Positions 1 to 12,166 of a stretch of DNA of 60,334 nt are shown here, piece after piece. The notes beneath the pieces are model-generated. The model did no database searches. It saw only the letters and a list, made by a program, of their open reading frames with translations, and had not been told where the DNA came from. The first letter of the stretch is position 1. The number at the start of each line of letters is the position of its first letter. The translations under genes were made by a program, and so were the position numbers. Source of the DNA: Globomyces pollinis-pini (lineage: Eukaryota; Chytridiomycota; Chytridiomycetes; Rhizophydiales; Globomycetaceae); assembly GCA_025399215.1 (NCBI GenBank), contig MU621180.1, forward strand, positions 1 through 60,334, written 5' to 3'.

Positions 1-81
1 ATCCCCATTGGGGATGGTTTCGAGATTAATCGTACAAAATTCATTTTTGTTTTAACAATTCTTTGTGAAAGTTTTCGGATT

Positions 82-467
82 TTATACGATTGGTGCAGCA
101 AACTTATCAAGCGAAGCTTGTAAATCTTGTGGATGTACCATATCAGGTGAACAAACATCCGCAGTAGCTTCTTCTTCCGGTTTGGTAATCCCGGCATATT
201 TTTTGAATTTCTGATTCAAACTGAAAACCTTCCTTTTTTGAAAATTTACAGTTTGAATGTTTGTATCCAAGATTTTACAACCAGTTGATCAGCCAGCAGA
301 GTAAGTTGCTGAATCATATCAGACTTGGAAACTAGCCCTAACCCTTCGTACAGCATTTGCCTATTCGAGACACTAGCTCGGTCGCCTCTAAATTACCTGA
401 GCAAGCGGATAATTTTGAAAATCCCCAATATTTCTTGGATCTTCAAGAATTGGAAAAATGACAAATA
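82..467 (-). CDS. 3' exons of an unidentified protein gene (5' end not resolved)
   Basis: Reading the minus strand, three exons join in one open frame and end at a TAA at 82-84. The introns fit the short GT-AG pattern of this window: 361-396 (36 nt) and 221-249 (29 nt). A further acceptor (TATCAG) sits just above 467, so the gene continues upstream, but I could not place the next exon. The visible 100 or so residues are helical and hydrophilic, with a run like KIQEILGIFKIIRLL, then an acidic EEEA patch and a C-terminal LDKFAAPIV. I do not recognise the family. It could be a subunit of a larger complex, but nothing in the sequence decides that. Confidence 0.45.
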
Positions 468-559
468 CTGATATTATAGCTATAAATATCTTGTGTTTTA
501 AAGACTGGTTGTTTTCTAACCAAACCCCAAAAGTTTAAGCTAAATGCGTGTTATTTTGT

Positions 560-700
560 GATTTTATCCACAATTCCAGATTGTGCCAGGTCTCCCATCC
601 AAACCTTGAGAGTAAACTATGTAAAGTGCTAGGTTATTACATGCATTTCCAATCCGGTTGTATCAACCGTGGGAACTAAATTCACGCTCATACATGCCAT
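560..700 (-). other. possible degenerate 5S rRNA-like relic (box C match)
   Basis: On the minus strand the stretch contains TTTGGATGGGAGACC, which matches the internal control region (box C) of eukaryotic 5S rRNA genes. Upstream are looser resemblances at the box A position and near the start (GCGTGAA). The region is longer than a normal 5S gene and there is no clear closing helix or T-run terminator, so an intact gene is unlikely. A 5S-derived SINE or a decayed 5S copy are the alternatives. The evidence is one short strong match plus weak similarity. Confidence 0.25.
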
Positions 701-803
701 CAAATCATACACACATCCCTAATCCTCAATTGTAATCAAATTGACAACTAAATTCCATTGTCAACGAATTCAATATTTTTTTTTTATTTTTTTTTTTGTG
801 TGT

Positions 804-1742
804 ATGGGAAAATCAGATTCGTTAGAAAGCTATGGAGAATTCAAGATACTTAAACTGCAAATGCCAAAACTAGCAGTTTTCAGCAATCCAAAAGCAACGT
901 TGAAGTTACAGACTCATTACAACTCAACGTCGTCAAAGACTTTCGTGGAAGAAACCAAAGTCACTCAGTATTTATTGATTAAAAAGAATATCACCAAAAA
1001 GAACTCAAGCAATCCGAGTATTAATAACCATAACACTCTTTTTGTTGTAAATACTCCCTTAGATGCAACTGAAGATCACTTTAAACACTTGTTTAAAGAT
1101 TTTGGTAATATCAAAGAAATTGTTTGGAATAAATCAAAATTGCCTGGCTGGTCAGTACATATTGTATTTGAAGATGAAGAGTCTGTCGATGAGATTTTGG
1201 AAATGAAGAACATAAAATACAAATGGGAATCAAATAATAACATTGGACTACCTGGTATTTTATATTTAGTAACAATTAGCATTTTTGAAATCAATCAGCT
1301 ATCCAAATCACTCGAATTTGAAAGAAAAGGTTGATGAAGCTATGGAACTCTTTGATGAGGCAGAAAAGCTGAGGAAAATTGAATTGGAAAACCGGCAATT
1401 AATTGACGAAGATGGGTTTGTACTGGTCACGAAGAAAGGAAAAAAGAATAATATGGATGGTGAAGGATCTACTATGGGCACTCTATCAAAAGAGGATGCT
1501 GAAAAGCTAAAGCCAAAAGAAAAGCGAGTGGTAGACTTTTACAGATTTCAAATGCGAGAGAAAAAGAAGAATGGTAAGTTCATTACATACACATCACCTT
1601 CTGTTCTTTCTCTTCATTCTTGGCCATCTATTCTGATAACTTCTAACATACTTTAGAATTAATTGAGCTAAGACGGAAGTTTGAACAAGATAAAATCAAG
1701 ATTGCCACAATGAAAGAAGAAAAACGGTTTAAACCATATTAG
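804..1742 (+). CDS. RRP7: RRP7-like ribosomal RNA processing protein
   Basis: Likely 276-residue nucleolar protein needed for 18S rRNA maturation and small-subunit assembly (the role known for Rrp7). The start at 804 gives MGKSDSLESYGEFKILKL, typical of the family start. An RRM-like fold lies at about residues 75-150 (NTLFVVNTPLDATEDHF, then VHIVFEDEESVDEIL). The C-terminal Rrp7 region contains DEDGFVLVTKKGK and ends in the characteristic DFYRFQMRE...LRRKFEQDK...FKPY. Two introns restore the frame: 1255-1279 (25 nt) and 1574-1656 (83 nt). A pyrimidine-rich tract lies just before the start. Assignment rests on the C-terminal motif and is strong. Confidence 0.88.
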
Positions 1743-1815
1743 ATTAATATATTCATTTTCAAGCAAATGTCCACATACAATTGTATACTTAGCGGAAGTA
1801 CCCAAAAGATCCAGG

Positions 1816-2656
1816 TTACGATAAATGCATTTCCTTCACTTGCCTCTCTTTGTCAATTACTATACAGCAATTAGCATTGGACTTGTCCTTTAGAAAGGTT
1901 TCAAGTTGGGGCAGATATAGTTCATACATTGGCATAAATCGATTGACAAAATCAATGACTTGATTATGATTCAATCCAGCATGTTCACCTTTCGCTAATT
2001 TCAAACTTTGTTCCTGTTGCCATCTCCAATCATAAACATATTGAATATCATCTGCTTTGATTTGAACAAAGTAATCTAAATATGGATACCATTCAGCTTC
2101 ATACTCTTTCAAGTTTTCATTTACCTTTACATTAATGTTACATTTATGATACTTGGTTCAGATGTTCTATGTTAAATCCTAATTGGTTTTGAGAGCAATC
2201 ATAGTTAATGGAGGACAAGCTTTGAAATCCCAAACACCATCCTTCAACCAAGACAATATCAACATCATTAGATACACTATCCCATTGGTTTTCTGGTAAT
2301 CTATCACCTCTCCCTTGAAGTAAAGATTTATCATATCGAGGTACTTTAGTTTCTAATCTGCAGTTTAGTGATTCTAAAACTGCTTTTCCAAGTTTTATGT
2401 CATGAGTACCAGGTAGACCTCTATACTTCAAAAGCGGATTAGATGTCAAATTAGATTGTTCCTTATTTGTCAAATACAAATCGTCCACACTCAGAAACTG
2501 AACTTTACCAGGCAATTCTTTGAGTAACTGTTGTACTAAAGTTGACTTTCCACTACCTTGTGGACCTTGAATACCAATGAAAATGGGTCGCTTTTTGTTG
2601 TTCTGAATCCATCTATTGATAATTGGGACAACTGTGTTTGCCAATTGTCTTTCCAT
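1816..2656 (-). CDS. D-glycerate 3-kinase / TDA10-like P-loop kinase
   Basis: A 270-residue ATP-dependent kinase of the phosphoribulokinase/uridine-kinase fold, like yeast Tda10 and plant glycerate kinase. The Walker A loop GPQGSGKS is at residues 31-38, followed by FLSVDDLYLT (the substrate-side acidic motif), KYRGLPGTHD (a family signature) and the Walker B-like VDIVLVEGWCLGF. The C-terminal exon carries YVYDWRWQQE and a VNRFMPMYELYL helix. One 28-nt intron (2125-2152) joins the exons in frame. The substrate cannot be read from sequence: D-glycerate is known for plant members, while the yeast protein's substrate is unsettled. The 3' end lies 73 bp from the convergent RRP7 stop. Confidence 0.87.
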
Positions 2657-2840
2657 TATTGATTTGAGAAAAAAATTCTAGTAATCGATAGTACAGACAT
2701 ATTTAATCCTGATAATCATAACTGAGTAATAAACATCTAGGTATGTAATATATACAGACGCGTTTCAATAGACACTTAAAGGTTATCTCAATCTATATAA
2801 TGGAAGCATTTTAAATTAGAAAATAAGGTTTATTCACAAT

Positions 2841-5800
2841 CTAGGAACCATTTCTGAAAAACAATTCTAGCTGTTGAAGTGATTTGATAGCTTCAGGAAT
2901 AGAGATATTACTATTAGAAGTTTGGGTTTGATGTATAGTTGAGTTTAGTCTCTGTTGATTTATATACTGTAAATTCTTTTTAGGATGATATGAATTTGAG
3001 AATAACTTTACGATTGAATTCATCCTTTTCTTTGTAATATCTGATGCATCATTGGATTTGTCAATTTTCCAGCCTGTGTTCGTGTATGAGACCAAGTCAG
3101 GTTGCTTTGATCGTTTTACAAAGGAATACATGTTTTGAGCTCCACCAACCACCAATGTGATATCTGCTTCGGTGGATTTGACTCTACCAGATAACATCAC
3201 ATCCAAGACTCGTGTTGCTTCTGTTCCAACAGGTGTGTCTAAAAGAGCAATTAGTGGTTGTAACCAATTATCATATGGGTCAATGAAGGCATCAACTGGT
3301 GTACTATCATATGACTGTTCCAACACTAAGAGAACCAGTAATTTGATTATTCCACGATTATAATATGGTAAAGAATTAGACAATAAAGAAATGGAAAATT
3401 TCACTGCCAGCCATTCATGATTAGGGAATTCTTCTCTAATTACGGTGACATACTGTTTCAAGAAATCTTCCTGTTTTTTCAACCTCTGAGAAGCAAATGA
3501 AGTAAATAAGTGATAAAGCGATTCATGATTGAAAAAAGTGGAGGCATTAGCTAACTTTTCCGCTATTTTTAATATATCTTCAATCGTTTTTTGATCGGAT
3601 AACAAAGGGTGCTCATCTGATGAATCATACAAATCATACAGATGTAGTAGTCTTGGCATGTTTGCCAATGTAATATATAAGAATCTCGCTTGTCGAAGAT
3701 CAAGAAATTGAGGGATAGCAACAAACAATAGTGAGTTGATTAATTCCAAAGAAAGTTTTTCGGTTGTAGAAGATTGTAATCCACGTGCCAATGGTATGAA
3801 CAATCCTGAAAATCCAGGTATCCATTTTGATGGTCGGTGTTCCAATAGGGTATCATTAACCGATTTATCTGTCATATCCAACTTACTCAGTAGAGTTGAG
3901 AGTAGTTTCAATGAGAGAAGATATTCACATTCATGACCAGATGATAAAATTCCAACTGTAGTCCAAAATAACTGAGGCAAGTCTAGTATCTGAGAACTAT
4001 TCAAATTTTCTGCAATTTTACTCAATGATAGTAGAATATCAATAGAGAAACCTTGGAAGCCAACAAAAGCATCTGATATTGTAAAAGATAAACAATGCAC
4101 GAGCTGAGATAACATTCGTTGAGTGAATGTTGGATTTAAGTTGCGAAATATTTGCAATGATCGGCAAGCAACATGACTTCCTGGCAAATGAGTACCCCTT
4201 GTTGTTAGCAAACATTTTATCTTACCAATATAATAAAGTTTCAGCCCATTCATTCAATAGATTTGGTTGAACCACAGAGAATATTTCCAAAATTTCAATG
4301 GCTAATGCCGCCATTTGGTTAGTACTTTCTAACTCTAACATATCTGCACTAGTATCTTCATATTTCCACATTCTTTTCCCTTCCTATACAAAGAATTAAA
4401 ACAAAGGTTTACCTTGAGATTGAGAGCTGTTAAACTTGCAATCACTCTGTCATTGTCAGTAGGAAGAATGGCTTGGATTAAATTTACAAGAAGCAAACGC
4501 AACTCTTCACATTTCCACGTATGACCATCTAACTGAACGAATATGATGCTAAGCAATAGTGGTAAGTTAGGGACAAGCAATTGTTTATCAATCCCAATAA
4601 CTACATCAACCAAAAGCGATATAGCAAATTGACCAGGCGAAACTTTGGCAGCACTTTGATCCAACTGTTTCACAAGTACTGAGTCCATATCAGCAGTATA
4701 AATCGGAGATACTGGTTGACATTTCAAAGCAATGACATCACCAAAATGCTCTTCAGGTGGTATTATAATACTTTTCGGTGTTAATCTTGAAAGTATAGTG
4801 TCTAGAAATATACTTTCAAATCCATCTTGGCATAAATAAATTGCAATTATCTTTGAAAAGTGAATCGCATCTGGATTTTGTGTGGAAATGGCAATCAAAG
4901 ATAAAATATCCATTATAATTCCTAATCTCTTTGAACATAATGTTTCTTTATCCATATTCAAAGAGGTAGACAGTTGAGAAGTATCAAGTAAATTATTCCA
5001 ACATAATTCAATCTCAGAGATATGTTCATCTCCAAATCGTACAGTCAAGTAAAACATGTTGTAAACTATACTCCAACTTTCCATTTGTTCAGGGGTGTTT
5101 GTATTCGTCTTATCTAAGTTATCATAAGAAAAATCCCCATCTAAATCAATATCTCGCAACCAAGGGGCTAGTACAACAAGCAAACTGGAGCATTGGCTCA
5201 ATTCATCATCCAATGCCAAAGTGTGTATGCGATATGTCAATTCTGCAACAACCTGTATATTAAACGTATACAATATACCTTTTTTCTGATGTCAGGATGA
5301 TCCGATGAAAGTCTTTTAGATATATTAGATTGAGCTTTTTTGTAAACAGCAGGTATGGAACTGTTAATTGCAGTGGTCTCAAAAGTGCAATCCAACTTGT
5401 CAGTGATATCTTGATGTTCCTTGGTATCATCAACTACAGTTGTATCTTCTTGTGATTCATTTACATTACGATAATCATCATTTGATTGATTTTTATACCA
5501 ATCAAAAATATTTTCTGCCATTGCATTAGAAGTAGCATTAGAACCAGCAAGTTTCTTATCAATGGCAATTAAAAGTCGTGAAGCACCTTTTCGAAGTACA
5601 GCTGATGAGCTTCCCATTTGATATAATGCCAAACAGATGATCTTATAGATCAAATGATCCCAATGTGCTTGTCTTGATATTAAATCCACAAGACCTAGGA
5701 AATACCCGACCGTCACACTACTAGAAACTTTTGTAAGGTAACAATTTGAGACACATTGTTCAAATAAATCTTCTGAATCTGGATTGAAAGTTAATATACT

Positions 5801-8800
5801 TTCAATCGCCGTTCTTGCAATGATATTATACCTTGGATGTGGAGAATCCAACAAACCATTTATCCATGACGTTAACCGGTTCACTTCAAATTCCATAGTT
5901 GGCTCCAAAGGATGTGTTAACGGTCCTCGACAAAGTGATGCCATAGCTTTAAGAGATCCAAGTTGTATGGATCGTTTATGAACTTCCATCTTTTTAGAAA
6001 CCGCATTTCTTTCATTTGTATCTTTGACAGTATCAAGTACTAATGACATCATAGTCACATCTCTTTTCCTAGAAGCATCGGCATCCAATCCATACCCACA
6101 CCAACCTTCAAACAAAGCAAATAAATCACGTCGTAATTTAAATGATATATACGTTTCGGGTTTTTCTTTACTTTCATTTGATAATACAACCGTTAGAAAT
6201 TTATAAAATCGTTCAATAAAAACACAGAAATAATATCGTGTCATTTGATGTCTCCATTCTAATTCTACATCTGGATCAGTTAAAAAATGAATCATTGATT
6301 TTATAAATTCAATAATGACATTCATGATTTTATCTTGTTTACGATAATTTTCAAATCGAACAAAGTTGGCTATGAATGAGAGTACATGTGTTAATTCTGT
6401 TCGGATTCTTTCGGTTTGAATATCCATTGGTGGATGTCGTTTAGTTAAATCATTTTTACTGGGAACTTTTAGTACTGATAACAAATAAGGTTGGATATCA
6501 TCTAGAAATGATCCATATGTACTACTTTGCATAGCACCAATTGCAAATACTGAAGCTTTTCTGATTTCAATTCGATCACATGATAAGAAGGGTAAAATAT
6601 TTCGATTCAATTCTGATGATGTTTGAATTTTGAATGGAGTGACAGTTTCAACATATTCTTTGCCTTGATCAGGTGAAACTTCAATACAACGATATGCAAA
6701 TATGAGATATAAACGCCATTGTTCAATGACTGTTTCCACATTCATGGTTGATTGAGGTGAATTTGCAGTCTTTTTGAGTGATCCAATTGATCTGCTACGA
6801 TTCAATGCCGATTCAGTAGATAAAGAAGTAATCATTGGGTGCATATTTTTTAAAAAACTCCAAATGTCGAAAAAACAAATAGCTAAACTTTCGGGTTTCG
6901 CATATTGCATAAAGCATTTCAACAAATCAGGATAGACTCTGTTCCATATAGATTTATCTCGGAGTTCACTTGATTGTGCAATAAATATTAAAGGATCCTC
7001 CATTGTAAATAATTTTGTTTGATGTGCCTTACGTTGGGATTGAGGATTATTTGCTTCAATTCGAGTTCCAGCAAGTTCCATTGGATCAAAATAATTATCA
7101 TGTACTAGTTTCAATCCTTGATCAACAATGATATCATAAACTGAAATTCTTGGTTTGGTAGAAGTAGATTCGGATCGAACACGAACAATTGAATATTTTT
7201 TCAATGTAGATGCTTTCCTACCACTATGGAACAATGATAATCGATCCATTGGCGATTTTGGTGATGTAATATTACTTGGTGATAAATTAATGGGTTGTTT
7301 TCGTTTTAATTCTAATTCTAAAATGAATTGTTGAACCAATTTAAGTATCTTGATTCCAATTTCACGAACAGGTGGACTATTATTATTCAACAATAACAAT
7401 CCTCGTCCTTCAATATTGTAAATGATATTATCAATTTCAGATTGAGTAGGAACCAAATGATTATTCACTTTGATTTCATCCAACCAAATGAGAAGTAATG
7501 AATGAAAATTGTTGGATAGATTTGTGATGGATTTGGAATCAGGTACATTACTGAGTTCCATATGTCTTTCAGCTACAACTTGTATAGTACTTTCAAAATA
7601 GATTCGAACAACTGCTTGAGCAGGTGATTCATCGGCATTCCAAAATCTCCAATATTCCGTTGCAGTTTCAGGTTTTAATTGTGCAATTCGGCATAGTGCT
7701 GAAAAAGAACATTTTGAAATACAACTTTCCGCTGGCATAGTGTAACGTGACAACATCGCAATAAGTCGGATTGCTAATACACCAGTAGGTGAGAATCTTG
7801 GTAGTGAATCAACTATAACACGAAGTAATCTTAAATATGTAGAATCATGACTATCAATTCCTTTTGGTTCCATAGCAGGTTCTGCAACAAATAACTCTTG
7901 TCTTGAAGGTAATCCTGTGAATGAATTCAAAGTTTCGACTACTGATGCGTTGGCTCTTCGTTGCTGACTAGTATTGGAAAGAATATTACTTGTAGTTGAA
8001 CTTGTTTGAAAGTTTGGAGTACCTGGTGAATTTCCATCATATGAAATACTTGATCCAAGTGTGGACTCAAGTATAATCATCGCTTTACCAGCATATTCAT
8101 TGATTATTGTCAGAGTTTCTCTCATACTGGTACCCATTCTAGCCAGATTTTCTTCTGTGAGATGGGTATGAAGCATTGAAACATTCAAATTACCAATTTT
8201 GAATTTGCTACCAGTACGATCAGCAATATGATCTAAATAATCTAACGAGTTATCAGTCGCATGAGTGAAATCAGGGAATTGTGGAGGAGGAATATTGATT
8301 TTACCCTCGACCAACACCAAACCTGTACCCGATTGTACTGCAGATACGGTCCCCGCAGTAACCGAATGGACTCCTTCTTTATTCAATGAACTTTGTTCAA
8401 CATCACGCATCAATAATAAAAATGCACGAAAAGCAACAATCAGTCTATCAGCATTTGGTAAATCTTCCAATAACATTTGAAAAGAATGATCCGATTTCGA
8501 ATTATTAAAAGAATCGGTTTCTTGATTTCCATTTCGACCTTGAACAATATCCGACTTTAATAGATGTGCAATTACTTTTTCATTTCCATATTCAGGGTAT
8601 TTTGCTAAAATATAATATACAACTCGAACAAAATGATCAAAATCACATTCGCTTGGTGCTAGACTATGACGATTTGGAAATAATACTTTTGGGAAATAAT
8701 CGATTCGTTTTTGTACCACAGATGATGGTGATTCAAAACATCTGAATAAATACACCCAAACTAGTTTGACTATTGATATCAATGCAATAGATTTCAATTG

Positions 8801-10105
8801 CTTTTCTTTGAATTTGGATACTAGTGTTTCAACAGTTGAAGGCCAATTTTTAAGGAAATAGTCTTTTCTGGATACACATAATAAAGTAGCCATTAATGGC
8901 AATGCAACCTAATTTGAATTATTTAATTCATATATTCTTACATTTAAATTTCGGGATTTGGTGATCATACGTGTTACTTTTGGAGTTATCAACTCTATGG
9001 TTTTTTGCCATGATGGTACATTAACTTCCGCATCAGCAACCTATATGTATATTTAGCTTCAATGACGTACCCTTGCGACTGGATCCAAAAGTTTTAAAAA
9101 TAATTCACAGAATGCAACTTTAATTTTTTGAGAATGTGAATTTTGGAACAATTCAGCTAATGCTTGCAGAAAGTCTGTAGTTTCTTCTAATGCTACCATA
9201 GGATATATCTAATTTTTGTTAGAATGGGTTCTTTTCAAAATAAAAACCTTTAATTTCAGGTAATGCATTGATTTAATAATCATTTCAAGTTTTAATTCAC
9301 TAAGTCGATCAACACCTTTAATTTCTCTGATTTCAGTAATAAATCTATCAGTAATGGTGTCAAATCTAGTGTTTAAATTAAATGAATGATGAACCTCATT
9401 TCTGATAATGCACCCAAGAGTTCTGAAAATAATCCAACATTAGCTTCTAAACTTAAATGTTTTGCTGTTTGTTCACTAGAAATATCAAGATTATATTGAT
9501 TACGGATCAGATGCTCTTAATTGACCAAAAACCATATCTTCAAGTTTTTTACCTAAATCTGCATTGATACTTTTGGATTCCAAGTTTTGTAAAATTGTAA
9601 TCAAAGTTCTGCATAGTATAAAATTTGATATTAACTAGTTCCGTTAGTTGAAGATAATGTACAGAATTTGCTTTTTTAACACGACCTTCTAAATCCGTTT
9701 TTGTTAAATTTGGGTATGATTTCAAACTAAATTATTAAACCATTAAAATAAAATCAAACATTTTATCTGGTAAAGATTCCTTTTGTTTTCTAGTACTTCT
9801 CCAAATCATAATTGAATCAATCTAAGAATGAAAAATACTAACAAGTTACTATTAATTTTGGACAATGACGAGCTATTGAAGCAAGGGAAGTTAAAGTAGT
9901 ATCGAGAGATTGATTAGCTCCTAAACGAACAGATTTTGATAAATCTTCATTTTTATCTAAATGATCGTATTGTTTTTCAGCTAGTATTCCTTCTGCAACT
10001 TTCTAATGATGAGTAAGAAACGACTACGATAAATTGAGTGAATATTTGATGTATAATTTGTTTTTGTATTGGTTCTTGTTTGATTTCTTCAGTTGTTTGT
10101 GACAT
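2841..10105 (-). CDS. TAO3: Furry / TAO3 / Mor2-like cell morphogenesis protein
   Basis: Very large HEAT/armadillo-type scaffold of about 2,300 residues, the fungal relative of Furry. In the RAM/MOR network it supports NDR-family kinase signalling for polarised growth and septation. The start at 10105 gives MSQTTEEIKQ. An N-terminal SIMIWRSTRK-type block, a central LRRDLFALFEGWCGYG block and a C-terminal block (LPGSHVACRSLQIFRNL) match the family order. About a dozen introns, nearly all 25-33 nt, keep the frame: examples are 10003-10027, one near 9822-9849, one near 5252-5277 and one near 4206-4233. A single exon of over 3.6 kb (about 5278-8910) carries the middle. Coding ends at a TAG at 2841-2843. 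Family call is strong; exact exon edges in 9.2-9.8 kb are approximate. Confidence 0.88.
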
Positions 10106-10581
10106 TTTTCAAAGCAAAAATTCCACAAAGAATCCAGTACATCAATTACTAAGAATCAACTTTGTAAAAACCACTGATCATCAATAGTTGATTAATGTAA
10201 TAACTACTTAGTACTCTTGTTGAGTAATAGAATAGAATACAATGTTTACTCACCATTTACTAAAGTAATTTATTAAATTATTGTAATTAATTCACACTGT
10301 TTATTCAACATGTTCAGTTGTCACGCTGGAAGAAACTATTTTTTGTCCAGTTTTGGTTAATGGGTCCAACTCTTAAACGAGGTTAAAAAGGGACAAAAAT
10401 GGATTCTTTTAAAAGGGTTCATCCAACAGAAAGATGAACATAATCCATCCTAATTAAAATAGTATTACATACTACTTGTTCCATTCAATTACTCATCATA
10501 TAACATCTATTTATTCTGGATGAAAAGATACAAGTTTACAAACTAAATAGCAAACAGATATTTCTTGTTGCTGAGTTACAA

Positions 10582-10848
10582 ATGGATGTCAAGCCGCTAT
10601 TCAGATATCTGTCCATGTCACGATCCATTCTGATTTCTACAAAAGTCACGATTCATTCAGATGTCTATCCAAATCACGATTCTAACCCTTACATTGAGCT
10701 TAAAGAACTCGATTTAATATATCGAGAATATGAAAAAAGGCAAAGCTCTAAATACCTTTTGGGTATCCAAACAAAGAACAAAAAGATACTACTCTTTGAG
10801 TTCATGATCCTGGATCCAGCTATGAATAAAACATATTGTAACAAATGA
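10582..10848 (+). CDS. short hypothetical open frame overlapping tandem repeats
   Basis: An 88-codon ATG-to-TGA frame beginning MDVKPLFRYLSMSRS. Its first third is encoded by the 28-bp tandem repeat; as 28 is not a multiple of three, the repeat does not give a repeating peptide, which argues against selection on that part. The second part (ELKELDLIYREYEKR, then SKYLLGIQTKNKK) looks more protein-like. I recognise no family. It may be chance, or a fragment of the element whose primer-binding-like site lies downstream. Confidence 0.2.
   Translation: MDVKPLFRYLSMSRSILISTKVTIHSDVYPNHDSNPYIELKELDLIYREYEKRQSSKYLLGIQTKNKKILLFEFMILDPAMNKTYCNK
10599..10682. repeat. three tandem copies of a 28-bp repeat
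   Basis: Copies begin at 10599, 10627 and 10655. Each starts ATTC(A/T)GAT and ends TCACGAT(C/T)C. The middle copy is the most diverged (a TTCTACAAAAG core against TCTGTCCATG or TCTATCCAAA). Confidence 0.75.
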
Positions 10849-10983
10849 ACTGAGTAGTGACCAATACGAGATTGAAATTAACAGGTACCTCAATAAAGAT
10901 ACACAAGGTAATTAATTAAGAAAGAGACTAGTGATGGTAAAGACAAGCAAACATCAATGAAACCAGCACAAACAGAACAAGGA

Positions 10984-11004
10984 CAACATTAAAATGGTAT
11001 CAGA
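10984..11004 (+). mobile_element. possible Ty1/copia-type LTR 3' end plus primer-binding site
   Basis: CAACA at 10984-10988 (the usual LTR end) is followed six bases later by TGGTATCAGA at 10995-11004. That is the initiator-tRNA-Met primer-binding sequence used by many copia elements. No gag-pol follows: a membrane protein gene starts at 11114. Possible 5' LTR starts (TGTTG) lie at 10218 and 10566, without a target-site duplication that I can confirm. Best read as a relic, or a coincidence of two short motifs. Confidence 0.3.
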
Positions 11005-11113
11005 TCCTTCATTGGTCCCTTTCGTTTCCGTTGGTTCTCGGATTGTTTCGTCATCATGAAACCCTTTTCAAAGACTTGATTCGTTACCATTCCAACAATT
11101 CTTCAACTTTTAT

Positions 11114-12109
11114 ATGGGAATACCTGCTCTAACTGCAATTACTTTATCAGGTGGTTCCACCTTTTCAGGAATCACTTTTATCTACACTACACAAAATCTA
11201 CGAAATTATGGATTACAATTCAGCATCAATAATGATAAAAGTAGACAAACTTTGTTGTCTTTTCTACTTCTATTGGTCTCGTTATGTGGACTCTTTGTAT
11301 ATCCTTTGACTCAATCTGAATGCCCTCCTATTATACTCACTATCATGGTTTTTACCATGTTCACTTTGGTTCAGTTCTCACTCGTCATCGTCAATCATAA
11401 CTCTCTCATTAAACTATCTTTATACTATCATAATCGTTCTAAATCAGAACTTTCTCTGGTAGAAAAATATCCTAAACTTGTCAGATGTCTCTACTTGATT
11501 CCTTTTTTCACTCTCATCCCAATCTATTTTGCATTGATGGATACCGTACCGAAAAATATTCCATTACCGAAAAGTTACTACAATACTGCTATCTTTAAAC
11601 CACTCAATATCTGTCTGGTACTTATCACTGAATCTTTAGCCCTATGGACTGATATTTTATTGTTAGTTAAAGTTGGTGATGTTGGTCATGACAAGGTGAA
11701 AGAACTTCTCAATCAATCGGATAAGAGTGTTAAAAAGAGTTCAAAACCACTATGGATCAATAAAGTTCATCAATATTCTACAAAGGATATATGGTGGGAT
11801 TACGCTCTGATATGGGGTTCTATGATGATTGATATATTTATCAAAGTACTGATATCTACTGGAACAATGGTACTCTTTGATACAGCCATTACTGCTTGTT
11901 CTTTAGCCATTCGATCACAAAGTGCTCTCAATTATGGTTTGCGACTACGTGAATTATTGGATGCCCCTCCAATCATTGGCTCTAATCAAACAATGAATAA
12001 CGACCAGATGAAGGAACTACAGTCGTTAAAATTAGATATCTTGGATAAACAATATCCATACGAGCTAGAGAGTCCTGAAACCTCATTCGAAGATGATTTA
12101 ATAAAATAG
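11114..12109 (+). CDS. multi-pass membrane protein of unknown function
   Basis: Intronless frame of 331 residues with about seven hydrophobic segments: around residues 5-25, 44-65, 75-95, 128-145, 168-188, 238-260 and 262-280. The loops are short, with a basic cytosolic-looking loop (KVKELLNQSDKSVKKSSK) before the sixth segment and an acidic C-terminal tail (SPETSFEDD). Topology resembles seven-helix sensor proteins common in zoosporic fungi, but no GPCR class motif is visible. The ATG at 11114 is chosen because hydrophobic sequence starts right after it. Function is unknown. A second unrelated-looking seven-helix protein lies at 17115-17978. Confidence 0.65.
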   Translation: MGIPALTAITLSGGSTFSGITFIYTTQNLRNYGLQFSINNDKSRQTLLSFLLLLVSLCGLFVYPLTQSECPPIILTIMVFTMFTLVQFSLVIVNHNSLIKLSLYYHNRSKSELSLVEKYPKLVRCLYLIPFFTLIPIYFALMDTVPKNIPLPKSYYNTAIFKPLNICLVLITESLALWTDILLLVKVGDVGHDKVKELLNQSDKSVKKSSKPLWINKVHQYSTKDIWWDYALIWGSMMIDIFIKVLISTGTMVLFDTAITACSLAIRSQSALNYGLRLRELLDAPPIIGSNQTMNNDQMKELQSLKLDILDKQYPYELESPETSFEDDLIK

Positions 12110-12166
12110 CATATAATAATTGATTTCAATTGGAACTATATTGAGTCAAGTACAAAGATACTTCAG

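Larger units (their letters stand above)
10106..11113. other. intergenic region with repeat and possible LTR relic
   Basis: About 1 kb between divergent genes. It holds a three-copy tandem repeat (10599-10682), a short open frame (10582-10848) and a possible Ty1/copia-type LTR end with primer-binding site (10984-11004). The rest is AT-rich with no convincing coding signal. Confidence 0.6.

Noticed and set aside
741..803. Upstream extension of RRP7 from 741
   Set aside because: It begins with TTG and adds a poly-Phe stretch from a T-rich leader; the ATG at 804 matches the family start.
8265..8480. Plus-strand frames inside TAO3, RAD50 and other long genes
   Set aside because: They lie antisense to long conserved coding exons and have no independent support.
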